Shown here in pieces: positions 47,788 through 59,800 of a stretch of DNA of 64,000 nt; positions within the stretch are counted from its first letter, which is position 1, and each line of letters starts with the position of its first letter. The DNA is from Sphingobacteriales bacterium (GTDB lineage Bacteria; Bacteroidota; Bacteroidia; Chitinophagales; UBA2359): positions 598,001-662,000 of the forward strand of contig JADJTG010000013.1 in NCBI GenBank assembly GCA_016711285.1. The letters are read 5' to 3'. The notes beneath the pieces were generated by a model. The model was not told the origin of the DNA. It saw nothing but the letters and a program-made list of their open reading frames with translations, and did no database searches. The position numbers were made by a program, and so were the translations under genes.

Positions 47788-50079
47788 CTATTTCACCATT
47801 ATTTTTACAGCTTGTAAAATATTTTTATTACTGAATTGTATTACATACAAACCACTGCTCCAAACAGCCGGAATGGTGAGCGCAAAATTTGCACCTGCGG
47901 CAATATTCTTCTGCTCATATACAACATTACCCAAAATATTTAAAACACGCATTTGTTCAAAAGTTTGATTGCTGTCATTGCAAGCGTTCAGATACAAGGT
48001 TTCGCCGCGTTGCAAGGTGCTGGGTGTCACTTTTATGCAAGTTGCCATATTATTATCGGCAAGCCCACTGATAAGCACGCTTTCGGAGCTATATCCGCAG
48101 CCGTTGGCATCTAACACCGAAGCAAAGTATTCGCCGGCGGGCAATGTTACAGGATTTTCCATCACACCATTTGACCAAAACACCTGATAAGGAGCAACGC
48201 CGCCATTGATGTTCGCCGTAAGTTGATTATTGCTTTCATTATACTGTACATTTACTTGCAAAGGTGCGGGTTCACTGATGGTAAAATGATAATCTACCTT
48301 TGTATTTTCGCTATCCTGAACGCTTACGCTGTAAGTACCTGCCGTTAAATTTGCAATACCCGAATCGGTGCTGCCAGTTGACCATTGTATGGTATAAGGC
48401 TCTGCGCCGCCCTGAATATTTTGTAAGAAAATAGAGCCTTCCGCATTACCCGCACACAACACCTGATTAACGGTAATATTCTGAGCATCAATTACTTTAA
48501 ACGCCACATCATAAGTGCAGCCCTTGGCATCTGCAATAGTAACACTCTGATTACCGGTAAAATCATACTCCGTTTCTTTGGCAGTAGCACCATTCGACCA
48601 TTGAATTACATAAGGCGGTGTGCCGCCGCTGATTTCAACACGGTGGTTTTTACTATTGCTGTCGCGGCTCACGTTTGCCTGCAAGGTTTCAGGCTCATCT
48701 AAATTGATTTTAAAAAGTTGTGTATTGCCTTCATTATCAGTCACTTGTACCTGATATACACCCACCGTCAAATCATTTTTTGTATTCGTTCCGGCTTCGC
48801 CATTCCAAGTGTAGGTATAAGGAGCAGTGCCACCGCCGATGTTTAAGGTAATAGCACCTGTGCCGCCTTTGCAGGCGATTTCGTCTATATTAAGATTGCT
48901 AAGTTGAAGGGGAGAAGCAGACGTAGTATAAAAAAAGTTGGTACTGGAAGTAAGCGGGCAAAAATTACCATCATTATATACAGCTACTTTCCAGTAATAT
49001 TTTGTATTGGGCGCAAGACCACTCAAATTGTAAGAAGTATTGTCGGTGAGAATATCCAATTTGTAGCCGATGGCAGGCGCATATACATATAAATTGTAGC
49101 GATTGGCGGTAGGAACTTCTTTCCATTGCAATTTTACCGAAGTAGCTACACTGGAATCCGTATTGGCAGGATAATACAAAGCAGATGCTATTAAATCATC
49201 AAATTGTAATACTTGGTTGCTGTTGAGCAAATAATTTCTTTCCTGATTCAGATTTGCTTTAATAGCTTGTATTTGTTGATTGCTGAAATAGGTTTGGCAG
49301 GCATCGTTAGAATAAGACATAAAGAGTTCGCCATCGGGCTGATAAGGTTCTCCGGTGGGGTCTTCGTAATCCTGATTATAGGGGCAATTCCAACGGGCAG
49401 AGATAAAGTCGGCGGGCGTATCGCAAAAACCATCGCCGGCATCGTTGCAGTTGGCATTAGGACCGGAGCGGGCTACATTTTCAATACTCCAGGAAGAGGG
49501 CGGGTCGCTGGGGGTGTGGTCTTCCCAGCCATTAAAAGTATGCGGCATAGAAAAATAATGCCCTAACTCGTGGGTGAGCGTAGAAGAACCCGTAGCCGAG
49601 CAACTCTGTGCCACTGATACGCCATCGCCCCAGGGCGAATAATAACCGCAATTGCCCGCAGGGTCATCTACCACAAATATATTTACCGCACTACTTACAC
49701 CCGATTGCATCATATCAAATGTATCTCCAAAAGTATGCTGATAAAAAGTAGAATTATTGACTTTAATAATATCGTTATCATTCAAGAAAAACTGAATATT
49801 TAAAGGGGCATAATTTTTATTCAAATCACATATCATTTGCAAAACAGAAGTGATGGCAAAGTGCATTTTACCATCAGAAGTTCCGATATTATGCACCTGA
49901 ACGGGTACATATTGAATTTCATCTAAGCGAAAACTTTCCGGTTTTTTTTGAAAGTTTTTTAACCACACTCTTTGTTCTTGCGACAACTGCGCTCCGCAAA
50001 AATTTTTTTCTTGTGCTACTACACTTAATTGTATAGTGCCCAATATCATCAACCACAATAAGGAACGTTTCATGTTCAA
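47788..50079 (-). CDS. T9SS-secreted M43 (pappalysin/cytophagalysin-like) metalloprotease with SprB repeats
   Basis: A 763-aa exported protease. Signal peptide about 1-22 (ending VVAQ), propeptide-like region, then an M43 metzincin domain with zinc motif HELGHYFSMPH (near residues 168-178) and Met-turn FMSYSNDAC. A fibronectin-like domain follows (SVKLQWKEVPTANRYNLYVY). Four SprB-like repeats of GG.APY...W..G type sit at about 410-665, and a T9SS type A sorting domain at about 680-763. It likely degrades extracellular proteins. The promoter box at 50124-50131 is 45 bases upstream. Confidence 0.9.
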   Translation of the reverse strand: MNMKRSLLWLMILGTIQLSVVAQEKNFCGAQLSQEQRVWLKNFQKKPESFRLDEIQYVPVQVHNIGTSDGKMHFAITSVLQMICDLNKNYAPLNIQFFLNDNDIIKVNNSTFYQHTFGDTFDMMQSGVSSAVNIFVVDDPAGNCGYYSPWGDGVSVAQSCSATGSSTLTHELGHYFSMPHTFNGWEDHTPSDPPSSWSIENVARSGPNANCNDAGDGFCDTPADFISARWNCPYNQDYEDPTGEPYQPDGELFMSYSNDACQTYFSNQQIQAIKANLNQERNYLLNSNQVLQFDDLIASALYYPANTDSSVATSVKLQWKEVPTANRYNLYVYAPAIGYKLDILTDNTSYNLSGLAPNTKYYWKVAVYNDGNFCPLTSSTNFFYTTSASPLQLSNLNIDEIACKGGTGAITLNIGGGTAPYTYTWNGEAGTNTKNDLTVGVYQVQVTDNEGNTQLFKINLDEPETLQANVSRDSNSKNHRVEISGGTPPYVIQWSNGATAKETEYDFTGNQSVTIADAKGCTYDVAFKVIDAQNITVNQVLCAGNAEGSIFLQNIQGGAEPYTIQWSTGSTDSGIANLTAGTYSVSVQDSENTKVDYHFTISEPAPLQVNVQYNESNNQLTANINGGVAPYQVFWSNGVMENPVTLPAGEYFASVLDANGCGYSSESVLISGLADNNMATCIKVTPSTLQRGETLYLNACNDSNQTFEQMRVLNILGNVVYEQKNIAAGANFALTIPAVWSSGLYVIQFSNKNILQAVKIMVK

Positions 50080-50123
50080 AAATTAAAAAAATATAAAAAT
50101 GATAATTTTACAATATAAAAAAA

Positions 50124-50131
50124 CAAAAATA
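50124..50131 (-). promoter_or_regulatory. -7 promoter box (minus) of the M43 protease gene
   Basis: CAAAAATA on plus reads TATTTTTG on minus, an exact TAnnTTTG. Confidence 0.45.
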
Positions 50132-50280
50132 ATACAGAAGTTAAACAAGAATAAAATTTAATAGAAATTATTTAGAAAATGTCTAATAAGTATCACTTCA
50201 AAGATAAAATCTTCTGTAAAACAGTGTTTTTAATGAGTTGCCATCAAGGTTAAAAAAACTTATAGACCGTAAAAATATTT

Positions 50281-51165
50281 TTACTTGTTTGAAATATAAA
50301 TACCGAAAATAATACAGCCAAAAGCGAGTAAATGCCACCACATTAAAATTTCGCCGTCAGCCACCCCCCACCCCAAAGCTACCAAAGGCATCATATAAGT
50401 AACCGAAGAGGCAAATAAAGCGGAGGTTCGTTGTGCAATTCGGAAATACAACACATTTGCCAGCGCAGTACCAAAAAAACCCAAAAATGCCACAAACCAC
50501 AAACTTATACGAATAGAAGGAACAGTAGTGTAGGTATGTGCAAAATTGCTCAATAGCAGATAACTCAATGCCGGAATAAAGAGCATCAGCATAGATACGC
50601 AGGTAATAACAGGTGCGGATAAATGACTACAATATTGTTTTACGGTATTTACGCTGATTCCATAACAAAAAGTAGCGATGATTACCAACAAAGCGTATAA
50701 ATTATTATTGCCGGCAGTGCTGATGTGGGTAGAGGAACTTTGTGCAAACACAATTTGCAATGCACCCGCCAAACCCAACAAAACACCCAATAATTTGTTT
50801 CGTTGAAAAGAAACTTGAAATAAAGCAATGCCTATCAAAAAAGTAGAGAGCGGTGTAAGTGCATTTAAAATACCCGCCAGCGAGCTGTTGATATGCGTTT
50901 GAGCAATTGCAAACAATATAGCCGGAATTCCGCTTCCTGTCAAACCCACCACTATCAAATATTTCAAATCTTTCATTTTTACGCTGCGCACCGCCGTATA
51001 AAGTAAAGGTGACAAAGCAAACCCCGCCATCACCATACGAAGTGCCGCCAACTGCAAAGGAGCTAATCCCTGATGCAATGCTTTTTTCATTAATATAAAC
51101 GAACTTCCCCAAATAAATGCCAACAACAGAAGTGTAGCATAATCAATAGCTTTCGGCTTGCCCAT
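50281..51165 (-). CDS. EamA/DMT-superfamily transporter
   Basis: A 294-aa inner-membrane protein with about ten helices in two EamA halves. The first half starts TLLLLAFIWGSSFILMKKAL (W-G-S-S-F is typical) and contains LTPLSTFLIG; the second has SSVTYMMPLVALGWGV near the C-terminus. The family exports metabolites such as amino acids, but the substrate cannot be told. It lies 62 bases after obg on the same strand and may be co-transcribed with it. Confidence 0.88.
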   Translation of the reverse strand: MGKPKAIDYATLLLLAFIWGSSFILMKKALHQGLAPLQLAALRMVMAGFALSPLLYTAVRSVKMKDLKYLIVVGLTGSGIPAILFAIAQTHINSSLAGILNALTPLSTFLIGIALFQVSFQRNKLLGVLLGLAGALQIVFAQSSSTHISTAGNNNLYALLVIIATFCYGISVNTVKQYCSHLSAPVITCVSMLMLFIPALSYLLLSNFAHTYTTVPSIRISLWFVAFLGFFGTALANVLYFRIAQRTSALFASSVTYMMPLVALGWGVADGEILMWWHLLAFGCIIFGIYISNK

Positions 51166-51227
51166 TTCAATACAGTATGTGTATAATTTTGATATATATA
51201 ATATATATGTGCGCGGTCATTAAAATA

Positions 51228-52256
51228 TTACGGCTCAACTAAATCGTCATCAATAGAAAAATAAGATTGTTGCAGGGTATCCCACAAAATATCTTTCAAT
51301 TTAGCAATGCCTTCGCCGGTATGTGCCGATATAAACAAAAACGGAATATCTTTGGGCAGATGCTCGGATAATAAAATTTTGAGTTCGGTATCTATCAAAT
51401 CACTTTTGGTAAGTGCCAATACTCTTTTTTTGTGTAAAAGTTCGGCATTGTGCTCTTTACACTCATTCAGTAAAATGTCGTATTCCTGACTGATGTTTTT
51501 AGCATCGGAAGGAATCATAAAGAGTAATACGGAATTGCGCTCTATATGGCGCAAAAAGCGCAGCCCCAAACCTTTGCCCAAATGTGCACCCTCAATAATA
51601 CCCGGAATATCTGCCATTACAAAAGAGCGGTCGTCGTGATAACTCACAATACCGAGTTGCGGCACAATGGTAGTGAAAGGATAATTGGCGATTTTGGGTT
51701 TGGCGGCACTCATCACCGACAGCAGCGTTGATTTTCCGGCATTAGGAAAACCCACCAACCCCACATCGGCAAGCACTTTGAGTTCGAGTATTTTCCATTC
51801 TTCACGACCCGGCTCGCCGGGCTGTGCAAAACGCGGCGTTTGGTTGGTAGGCGTTTTAAAGTGGCTGTTACCCAAGCCGCCCCGTCCGCCGTCAACCAAG
51901 ATTCGGGTTTCATCGTGGTCAAGGATTTCAAATACAACCTCTCCGCTTTCGGCATCTTTTGCCACCGTACCCAAAGGCACATCAAGTACAATATCTTTGC
52001 CGTTGGCACCGTTGGAATTGTTACTGCTGCCGCCTACGCCATCGCCTGCAATAACGTGTTTGCGATATTTGAGGTGGAGCAAGGTCCAATAATTGCGGTT
52101 GCCGCGCAAAATAATATGCCCGCCCCTGCCTCCATTGCCGCCGTCGGGTCCTCCTTTGCGGGTGGTTTTGTCGCGGTGCAAGTGCATAGAGCCGGCACCG
52201 CCTTTTCCGGAGCGGCACGAAATCTTTACATAATCAACAAAATTACTTCCTTCCAT
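51228..52256 (-). CDS. obg: Obg family GTPase
   Basis: A 342-aa protein. The Gly-rich Obg fold occupies residues 1-158 ([48 protein letters not shown]). The GTPase domain has [11 protein letters not shown] near 167, [24 protein letters not shown] and TKSD. It lacks the C-terminal OCT domain found in Firmicutes, as expected for Bacteroidota. It acts in 50S ribosome assembly and the stringent response. A terminator separates it from adk upstream. Confidence 0.95.
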   Translation of the reverse strand: MEGSNFVDYVKISCRSGKGGAGSMHLHRDKTTRKGGPDGGNGGRGGHIILRGNRNYWTLLHLKYRKHVIAGDGVGGSSNNSNGANGKDIVLDVPLGTVAKDAESGEVVFEILDHDETRILVDGGRGGLGNSHFKTPTNQTPRFAQPGEPGREEWKILELKVLADVGLVGFPNAGKSTLLSVMSAAKPKIANYPFTTIVPQLGIVSYHDDRSFVMADIPGIIEGAHLGKGLGLRFLRHIERNSVLLFMIPSDAKNISQEYDILLNECKEHNAELLHKKRVLALTKSDLIDTELKILLSEHLPKDIPFLFISAHTGEGIAKLKDILWDTLQQSYFSIDDDLVEP

Positions 52257-52269
52257 AAAAAACTATAAA

Positions 52270-52324
52270 AAAATAAAAAAAAACGCAAGCAACGGAAATT
52301 TTTAAGATTTCGTTTTTGTTGCTT
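52270..52324 (-). terminator. Intrinsic terminator (minus) after adk
   Basis: On minus the arms AAGCAAC / GTTGCTT (52318-52324 and 52287-52293), with an inner AAAT/ATTT pairing, are followed by a long T tract. The left arm overlaps the adk stop. Confidence 0.65.
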
Positions 52325-52901
52325 ATACGCAGGCATTAATCTCTGTTTGCAAAGTTTGAGTAATATCCTCAATGTTGCCCTCACCTTCTATCAAAGCCAA
52401 CTTATTTTGTTGGGCATAATAATCGGCTACGGGTTGAGTACTTTCACGATATACACTCATTCTGTTTCGAATGGTAGCTTCGTCATTATCGTCCGTTCTG
52501 CCAGAAGACTGCCCGCGCAACAAAATACGTTTTACAATTTCATCATCGCTGATTTTCAACATCAATACGCGATCAATTTTAGAGCGATGTTTTTCCAACA
52601 GCGCATCTAATGCCTTAGCTTGAGCAATAGTTCGTGGAAAACCGTCAAAAATACAACCCTTGATATTGGCAGCCAAATGATTCAACGCATTATCAATCAT
52701 ACCAATAACCACGGCATCGGGCACCAAAGCACCGGCATCAATAAAATATTTGGCTTCCATACCCAGCGGCGTTTGTTGTTTGATTTCATGGCGCAACAAA
52801 TCGCCCGTTGAAAGATGTTGGAGTTGGTAATGTTGGCAGAGGATTTGGGCTTGAGTCCCTTTTCCGCTTCCTGGAGGACCAAAAAGTATAATATTAAGCA
52901 T
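52323..52901 (-). CDS. adk: Adenylate kinase
   Basis: A 192-aa protein from ATG 52901. P-loop FGPPGSGKGTQ (residues 6-16), STGDLLR, GFPRT, and a short LID (LRGQSSGRTDDNDEATIRNRM) without zinc Cys residues, i.e. the short-type enzyme. It interconverts ATP + AMP and 2 ADP. A start at 52985 would add 28 AT-encoded hydrophobic residues and is rejected. The adk-obg order is common in Bacteroidota, but a terminator lies between them here. Confidence 0.95.
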   Translation of the reverse strand: MLNIILFGPPGSGKGTQAQILCQHYQLQHLSTGDLLRHEIKQQTPLGMEAKYFIDAGALVPDAVVIGMIDNALNHLAANIKGCIFDGFPRTIAQAKALDALLEKHRSKIDRVLMLKISDDEIVKRILLRGQSSGRTDDNDEATIRNRMSVYRESTQPVADYYAQQNKLALIEGEGNIEDITQTLQTEINACV

Positions 52902-53145
52902 AATAGAAAAGAATAAACAAAATTTTAAAAATGAAATAAAAATATAGTACTTTATATAATAATAATCACTAACTTTAAGTGTCAAAATAATACTAAATAG
53001 AGATGCCGCCGCAAATATCTATAATATCCTTATAATACATCGGTAAAAGTTTGGCTTAAAGATTGATATACTGTATATTGTAAGCAGGATTAGACAAAAT
53101 AATTGGCAATTTTGCAAAAAAATAAACAAAAAGAAAAAATGTATG

Positions 53146-53153
53146 TATTTTTG
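53146..53153 (+). promoter_or_regulatory. -7 promoter box TATTTTTG upstream of the secreted pair
   Basis: Exact TAnnTTTG, 331 bases before the ATG at 53484. Confidence 0.4.
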
Positions 53154-53228
53154 CCGTCTAAACGCATAAACATGCTTATTTTTTAATTTATTTTAATTAA
53201 ATAAATACAGTTTATTTGTTTTTAGTTG

Positions 53229-53236
53229 TATCTTTG
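53229..53236 (+). promoter_or_regulatory. -7 promoter box TATCTTTG upstream of the secreted pair
   Basis: Exact TAnnTTTG, 248 bases before the ATG at 53484. Confidence 0.45.
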
Positions 53237-53483
53237 TCACTTGAAATATGTCATAAAAGGCAATTTTTCAACAGACAAGATAAAGTAGCGACAAACATCG
53301 CTACATATATATATTTAGTATGGCTGTGTTTTATATAAAAACATGAAAAGATTTAGGTCTTGATTTTGCTGCAAATAAGTAATTTAAAACAGCACAATTA
53401 AAAACGAGAAGAGAAGATATAATTAACTATTCAATAAAAATCAAACAATTGTAACCAAATTGATTTAAACTAAATTAATTTAA

Positions 53484-53786
53484 ATGAAAGCAATGAAAAA
53501 TGCCTTGAAACTTTCGCTTGGAGCAGCCCTCGGATTGGTGCTGTTTGCCGGAAGCCTGTCAGCGCAAGAAGATATTCTTGCCACCATTAAAGGACAGTCG
53601 CTTCAACAACGTCTAACGTCTATAGATGGAGTATTTGACACGTATCTTGATGAGAATACGGGCAACGACTATCCAGTAGCAGTGTATGAGAAATTGGTAA
53701 AACATGTACTGTTGCAATCGAACACCATGCCAGCGGCTTTGGTAGATAAAGCAAACAGCGTGTTATTTAAGTTGAGAAATGATTAA
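53484..53786 (+). CDS. Small secreted helical protein, unknown family
   Basis: A 100-aa protein. A clear signal peptide (residues 1-28, ending GSLSAQ) leaves a mature protein of about 72 residues, probably mostly alpha-helical, with charged and amphipathic segments (SLQQRLTSIDGVFDTYL, YEKLVKHVLLQS, ALVDKANSVLFKLR). No cysteine and no T9SS domain, so it should stay in the periplasm or reach the surface with a partner. It ends 38 bases before the giant T9SS gene and is very likely co-transcribed with it. I do not recognise the family. Confidence 0.75.
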   Translation: MKAMKNALKLSLGAALGLVLFAGSLSAQEDILATIKGQSLQQRLTSIDGVFDTYLDENTGNDYPVAVYEKLVKHVLLQSNTMPAALVDKANSVLFKLRND

Positions 53787-53824
53787 TTGAAAACTAAATT
53801 AAAATAAACTTTAAATTTTAACCT

Positions 53825-56800
53825 ATGAATTTTCCAAAACTAACGCCTGTGATTATGCGGATGATGCTTGTAGCTATTGTCTGCTTGTCAGGTTGGGTGG
53901 AGGTTCTCGGGCAAACAACCGTGAGTATAGGAGATGCTCCTGTTACTTTTACAGAAGATTGTTATGCCAATAGTGAGGATCAAGACCTGACTTACTGTGT
54001 GTCAAACTCTTCTACGGAAATTCTGGTGGTGGATATCGAGGCAATCAACCTTGAATTCGCTTGGGATTTCTTAGATGTATGGTTTGCTAGTTCGAACCCC
54101 GGTAGTTTTACTGCCCCTACCTATGCTGGTTGTTTTACCGGTACAGAGGCGGGCGGCAATGCTATGTTTTACGCCAACTGCGCTTTCCCTGGAACCCCTT
54201 ACGAGGATTTGCTTTTAACTTCGGAAGCAATCGTTGATGCGGCTACCGGCGACACTATCAGTACTTTAGGCGTATCTGACGGTTCTGGTTGTATTACTTT
54301 TAACTTATTCTCGGATTTCACTATCGCTTGTAGCACAAGTGGAACTGGTTTGGTATCTCCGAGCGTAGCCTTTACTGTTTCAGCATTATCCGCTACAGAG
54401 TGCGGTGATCACAGTGTAACTATCGGTGAAGACATTACTGTGTGCGAAGATCAAATTCCTGCTGGGGGTTATAACTTCGTACCTGTTGTAACAGCTGATA
54501 CTTCGGGTGGTTTTATTCCGCCTGCTCCAGATCCAAATAGTGGTACTTGGAGTTCTAACCCAGTATTAGGTACTGCCGATTTTACTCCCGGTACCAGTGG
54601 TGTGAACTTTAACCCTCCCGGACCTGGTGTTTATACTATTAATTATTCAATAGTATATAACAACTTAGCTGGTGATCCTAGTTGCGTTATCGGTGATCAA
54701 GCTATCGTTACTGTTTTAGATGATGATGATGCTTTTATCACTGGTATCCCAGGTCCTGTAGTATGTAGCGATGGTGATGCTTTCGTTATTACTTGGGGTC
54801 CTCCAACAGCTAATTATGTAATTACCGGACCTAACGGATTTATTTCTACAACACTTACTAATATCAACCCTGCAACATTGCCTGCTGGTACATATAATGT
54901 ATTTGTAGAATTAGACCCAACTGTAAGTTGTGCCACAGCTTCTAATGCAACAGCTACATTTATTATTATTGATGCTGAAAATACAGGAGCTTTCTCTAAA
55001 CAAGATAATTTCGTTTGTCAATCAGAAACTGATTTCTCAATTGACTTAACTGAATACTTGCAAGATGGTTCAACTATAGTAAACGGTGGTACATTAACAA
55101 TGGGTGCCTTGCCTCCAATGATTACTGAATTGGATTATGCGCAAGAAACTCCAAATGAACAAGATTTTGTAGAAGTAACAGTTCCTGCTGGTACTGATTT
55201 GTGTGATTATGCTTTATATTTCTATGAAAGAAAATCATTCAACGCTGACGCTAATAGCACAGTAAATTACAACTTACCTGGTAACATTCCAATTACAGTT
55301 GGTAATAATAGTGGTGCTATGTATCAGCCTACTACAAAACCAGATCCAGATGATTTCCAATATCGTTTATGCGATTTACCTCAGTTGAATCCTGGTACTG
55401 AAAACATTGCTGCTTCTAACGGTATCGTTTATGAAGCTTATGCTTTTAGCTTTACTAACATCAAACCAGGTCCTGCTGCTATCGCATTAGTATATGTAGG
55501 TACTGAAGAAGGTATTACGAACGAAAACCCTGGACCAGATGATGTAATACAATTCCTTGGTTATGGTTTCAACGATGAATCTACCAACTTAGGTATATTC
55601 ACTGGTTGCATGGGTCCTGCTCGTGGTTTAGTTTCTCACGATATTAACGTTACAGAAACTCAAAACGGCGGTCGCGGTTATTCTTTGCAATTTACCAATG
55701 CCGGTTGGGTTGTTCCAAACGTTGACGATCCTGAATTGAACTATCCTGCTTTACCAGATCCATTCAGCACTCCTCCATTCCAACCAATTCCTGGTTATTT
55801 GGGCGAGCGTTGGACTCCGGGTTCTTTGAACTGGGGCTTGACTGGCGATTCTCCTGCTGAAGGTGATGGCGGTGCAGATGCTTTATATTGGAACTGGATT
55901 GCTCCAATGGGCGATGTATTAATGTTAGGTCGTTTGGATAGAACTTTATTTATCGGAGGTCAAACTATCGTAGTTGAAGAATTTGATCCTGCTACAGGTG
56001 ACCCTGCTGACAACGATTTAGTTGAATTCTCTTGTGAAGTTCCTACTTACACTATTCCTTTCAACTATGGCATTTTAGCAAACGTTCCTTGCGTTCCTGC
56101 TGACCAACTCGCTACTCAATTTGATTTGACTGTAATCATGGACGTAGAAGACGATTGGATGTCTCCAATGGTTGTTTGCGAAAATGCAGATCCTATCAAC
56201 TTAACACACTTAATTTCTGATGATGTTCAATGGATTCAACCCGTACACAAACAAGTTGAAATTACAAAAACAGAATCTTTAGAATTAAACAACTATCCTG
56301 CTCCTTTCATTTCTGAGTTCCTCTACAATGATTACGGTGCTAATAGTGCTTCTGTTGATGATCACTGCGTAATTTATAACTATATTGACTTGAATGACTT
56401 GAATGTGAATAACAGCCCAACAACTGCCCGTGGTACACAACGTTTCTGCGAAGGTGTTGAGATTTCAGGTTTGACAGGTACTGATTTGTCTTGCTATGCT
56501 TTGGTATTCTACGACAGAACAGAAATCAATGCAGAAGTTGATAATGCAGGTGACAGCGTGAAATATGCTTTGATGTATGATGTAAACTATATCAACGGTC
56601 AAGGTTTGCCACAAAGCACTGACGTTCAAAACGCCGGTGACGACTTCTTGGGTTGTCCTTGGGGTGGTAACAACTTGATGAGATTGTATGGTAACATTGA
56701 TACAGATGAGTGCGGTATTGACTACGACGAAGATTTGGCAGTAGATCCTACTCATTATCAAACTAACTACAGCACAGGTACAGCCAGTGGTGCGGGTACA

Positions 56801-59800
56801 TTTATCACTGCTCCTATCACAAACGGCAACCCTGACCAAGTATTCACAGATTTGTATGGTAATCCTTACACTTCATTTATCAATGATAACCCAATCTTCA
56901 ACCAAGGTGTTGTTGATGCTGGTTGGATCACTAACTACAACGGTCCTTCTTTAGCTCTTGGCGGCGGTGGTGACTTCACTAACGCAACAGGTAGCTGGAA
57001 CTTAAACGGTAACCCAGATCCTACAGTATCTGCTTTATGGGAAGATGCTAACGGAAATGGTTTGTTAGATGCTAACATTGATATTTTATTGACTCCATTT
57101 GATGCTGATGAAGACGGTACTCCTGAATTTACAGCTATTGATGGTACTGATGGTTGCACATACTTAGATGATTTCTTTGTATGGGAACAATGCGAAGATG
57201 CACCAACTTCTGATGATAATATCTACACTGGTACAACTTATAGCTGTTCTTCTACAGGTCGTGAATATGTAGGTGCTCGTTGGTTCCCTATCGCTAATAT
57301 CCACGATGGCACAGGTGCTATCGGTTTAGTAAATACTTGCAACTGCGAATTACTCGACTTTATCTCTTACGGTCCTCAAGCTGACGATATGTTGGTTGCT
57401 TCTGCTTCTGACTTTAGTTTGGCTGGTCCTTTTGCTGATAAAATGCCAGACCCAGCTACTGATGTAGAAACTGCTGATTATGTTGATCAAGATCCAGGTG
57501 GAACTGGTTACAGCAATGGCGATTTGCAATCAGTACAATTGATTGTAGATGGTGCTACTTCAGCTGATTTATTCGGTGACGAATTTGCCGGTGGTATTTG
57601 GATGATTGCTGACGGTGATGAAGATACTGATGATCGTTTTGCTGGTGTTCCTGAATCTCCATTGAACTACGATGGTAGCGGTAACGATTCACAACCATTA
57701 AGCAACACTATCGGTTACTATAACTGCGCATTAGATCCATCTATCGCATTCCCAACTCCTGCTTGTGTAGAAGTTGATTTGCGTAGCTGTGTTCCTGATA
57801 ACTTCATCGTTAGCAACTTGTCTGTAACAGCTTCTGTTGCAAACGCAGCTGCTTATCAATGGATTTTGGGTCATAACGATGGTTTGACTAACTTCCCACT
57901 CTATTACAACTTCGCTTGCACCAACTTAGTAGCAACTACACAAAACCCTGCTACTGTTCCGCCTCCGGGCTTCGTTGGTTCTGGTGTTGGTACAACAAGC
58001 ACTCCTGCTTTCTTGAACAACCAAACTAACACAGTACTCTTAGATGCTATCCAAAGCGGTTGCTCTTTGGGTGATGGTAACGTTGTAAACAATACAGATG
58101 ATGCAGATTATGATGGTTACTATGACAATTGGGAATACAACTGCGAAAGCACTGATGAGTGCATCGATGGTGGTGTTGAAAATTGCTTCCCTGGTGAAAG
58201 ATTCCCTGGTATAGATCCTGAAACAGGTGCTGATACATATACTATCAACAACCCTGGCGACTTCTTCGAAGGAAGATGCTCACAAGGTGCAGAGAAAGTA
58301 TATAAATTCTGCGTAGTAGGTCACCCTGTAGGTGGTAGCGAAAACTACACAGCTACATTGACTGTAAACTTGACCATTGACCAATGTGCTCCTATCGGCA
58401 ACTGGAGTGGTAAAGGTGTAGAATTGTATGATGTTTCTGACTTCGATTTGTATGATCCATTCCCTCAACATCACGGTTGCGACTATGTTCCTGCTGAAGA
58501 AGCTCCAGAACAAGAGTGCGATGATGATTTAGAGTGCTTGTGGTTATTCAACCCTGCTGCTGAAGATTGCTACGGTTACAACACTGGTGGTGGTCCTGGT
58601 TCAGGCGTTGGCTTATCTGATTGCAGCCCTGTTCAAGTAACTTACAACACTGCTGTAGCTCACGATATTCAAGACGATAATTCAGCTGATGATATGGTAT
58701 GTTTAGATGATGACAACCAATTGGTAAGAACTCAAAACATTGCTGTAGTATCTGCTCACATTGCTGACTTGATCGAAGACCAATCATACTGCTTGAGCGA
58801 TTTGCAAGATGGTTTGTTCGGTGATGGTATTGATTTAACTGAATTCTTGGCTGATTGCACACCTGCTGACGGCGTATTCAACGTAATAAGCAGCCCAAGT
58901 GCTAACTGCTATACTAAATCCGGTTATATCTTCTATCCTGAATGTGTAGGTAGCTACTCTATCGAGCACGTTGTTTCTGGTAGCGGTTTGTGCGAAGATC
59001 GCGATACTATCGTTGTAACTGTAACAGAAGCTATCAGCACAGACTGGGCGTTTATCCCTGAAATTATGGTTGATGGTGAAGCTGCTACTGTATGTAACAA
59101 TGGTGTAATGTACTTATACAACCCTGCTGACGAAGCTAACGACTTAGTAAATATTTCCGGTACTTCAGTAATCGGTACGCACGTTGAAACTGCAAGTTTC
59201 TCAGTTCCTGCTGGTGTGTTCAACACTACAGGTAGCGTAACAGTATCTGTTGATCCTGCTGATATTCCTTGTGGTGCTGAAATCGCTGACGTTCGCGTAA
59301 CTTGGGTTTATCAAGGTGGTGCGTTCGGTGATGCTGCGTCATTCTCTGTATCTGGTCCTGCTGCATTCGGTACTATCGCTTCCAGCAACGGTCAAGCTAC
59401 TAATGACAACGCTTCTGGTTCTGCCAGCTTTGACGACTTCACTTGGAGCAAACAAGTATGGAACGGTACTTCATTTGAAACTGAAACTATGGAAGGTGGC
59501 TTAGGCGATTGGAATAGTTTGGTAGGCGATTGGACATTCAACTTGGTATCTGCTTCATTCCCTTGGAGTATCCAATTGATTGTAGAAGTTGATTATGTAC
59601 AAGGTTCATTCTCTGGTCTTGGCGTAGATTACTTGGGTGATGGTGTTTACACGTTCAACCCTGGTTTGTATGACGGTCTTGAAATGTTCAACAACATTGA
59701 AATTACTTACGAATCTGGTTGCGGTGAAAGTTGTTCAAATGTAGAACCTGCTACTAACTTGATTCACGTTTCTAACGACTCTAGTTCACCAATTGTTGCT

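Larger units (their letters stand above)
52902..53483. other. Long AT-rich intergenic region with two candidate promoters
   Basis: A 582-base gap without credible ORFs or RNA genes. Two exact TAnnTTTG boxes point toward the secreted gene pair: TATTTTTG at 53146-53153 and TATCTTTG at 53229-53236. Both imply an untranslated leader of roughly 240-330 nt, long for this window. Confidence 0.55.
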
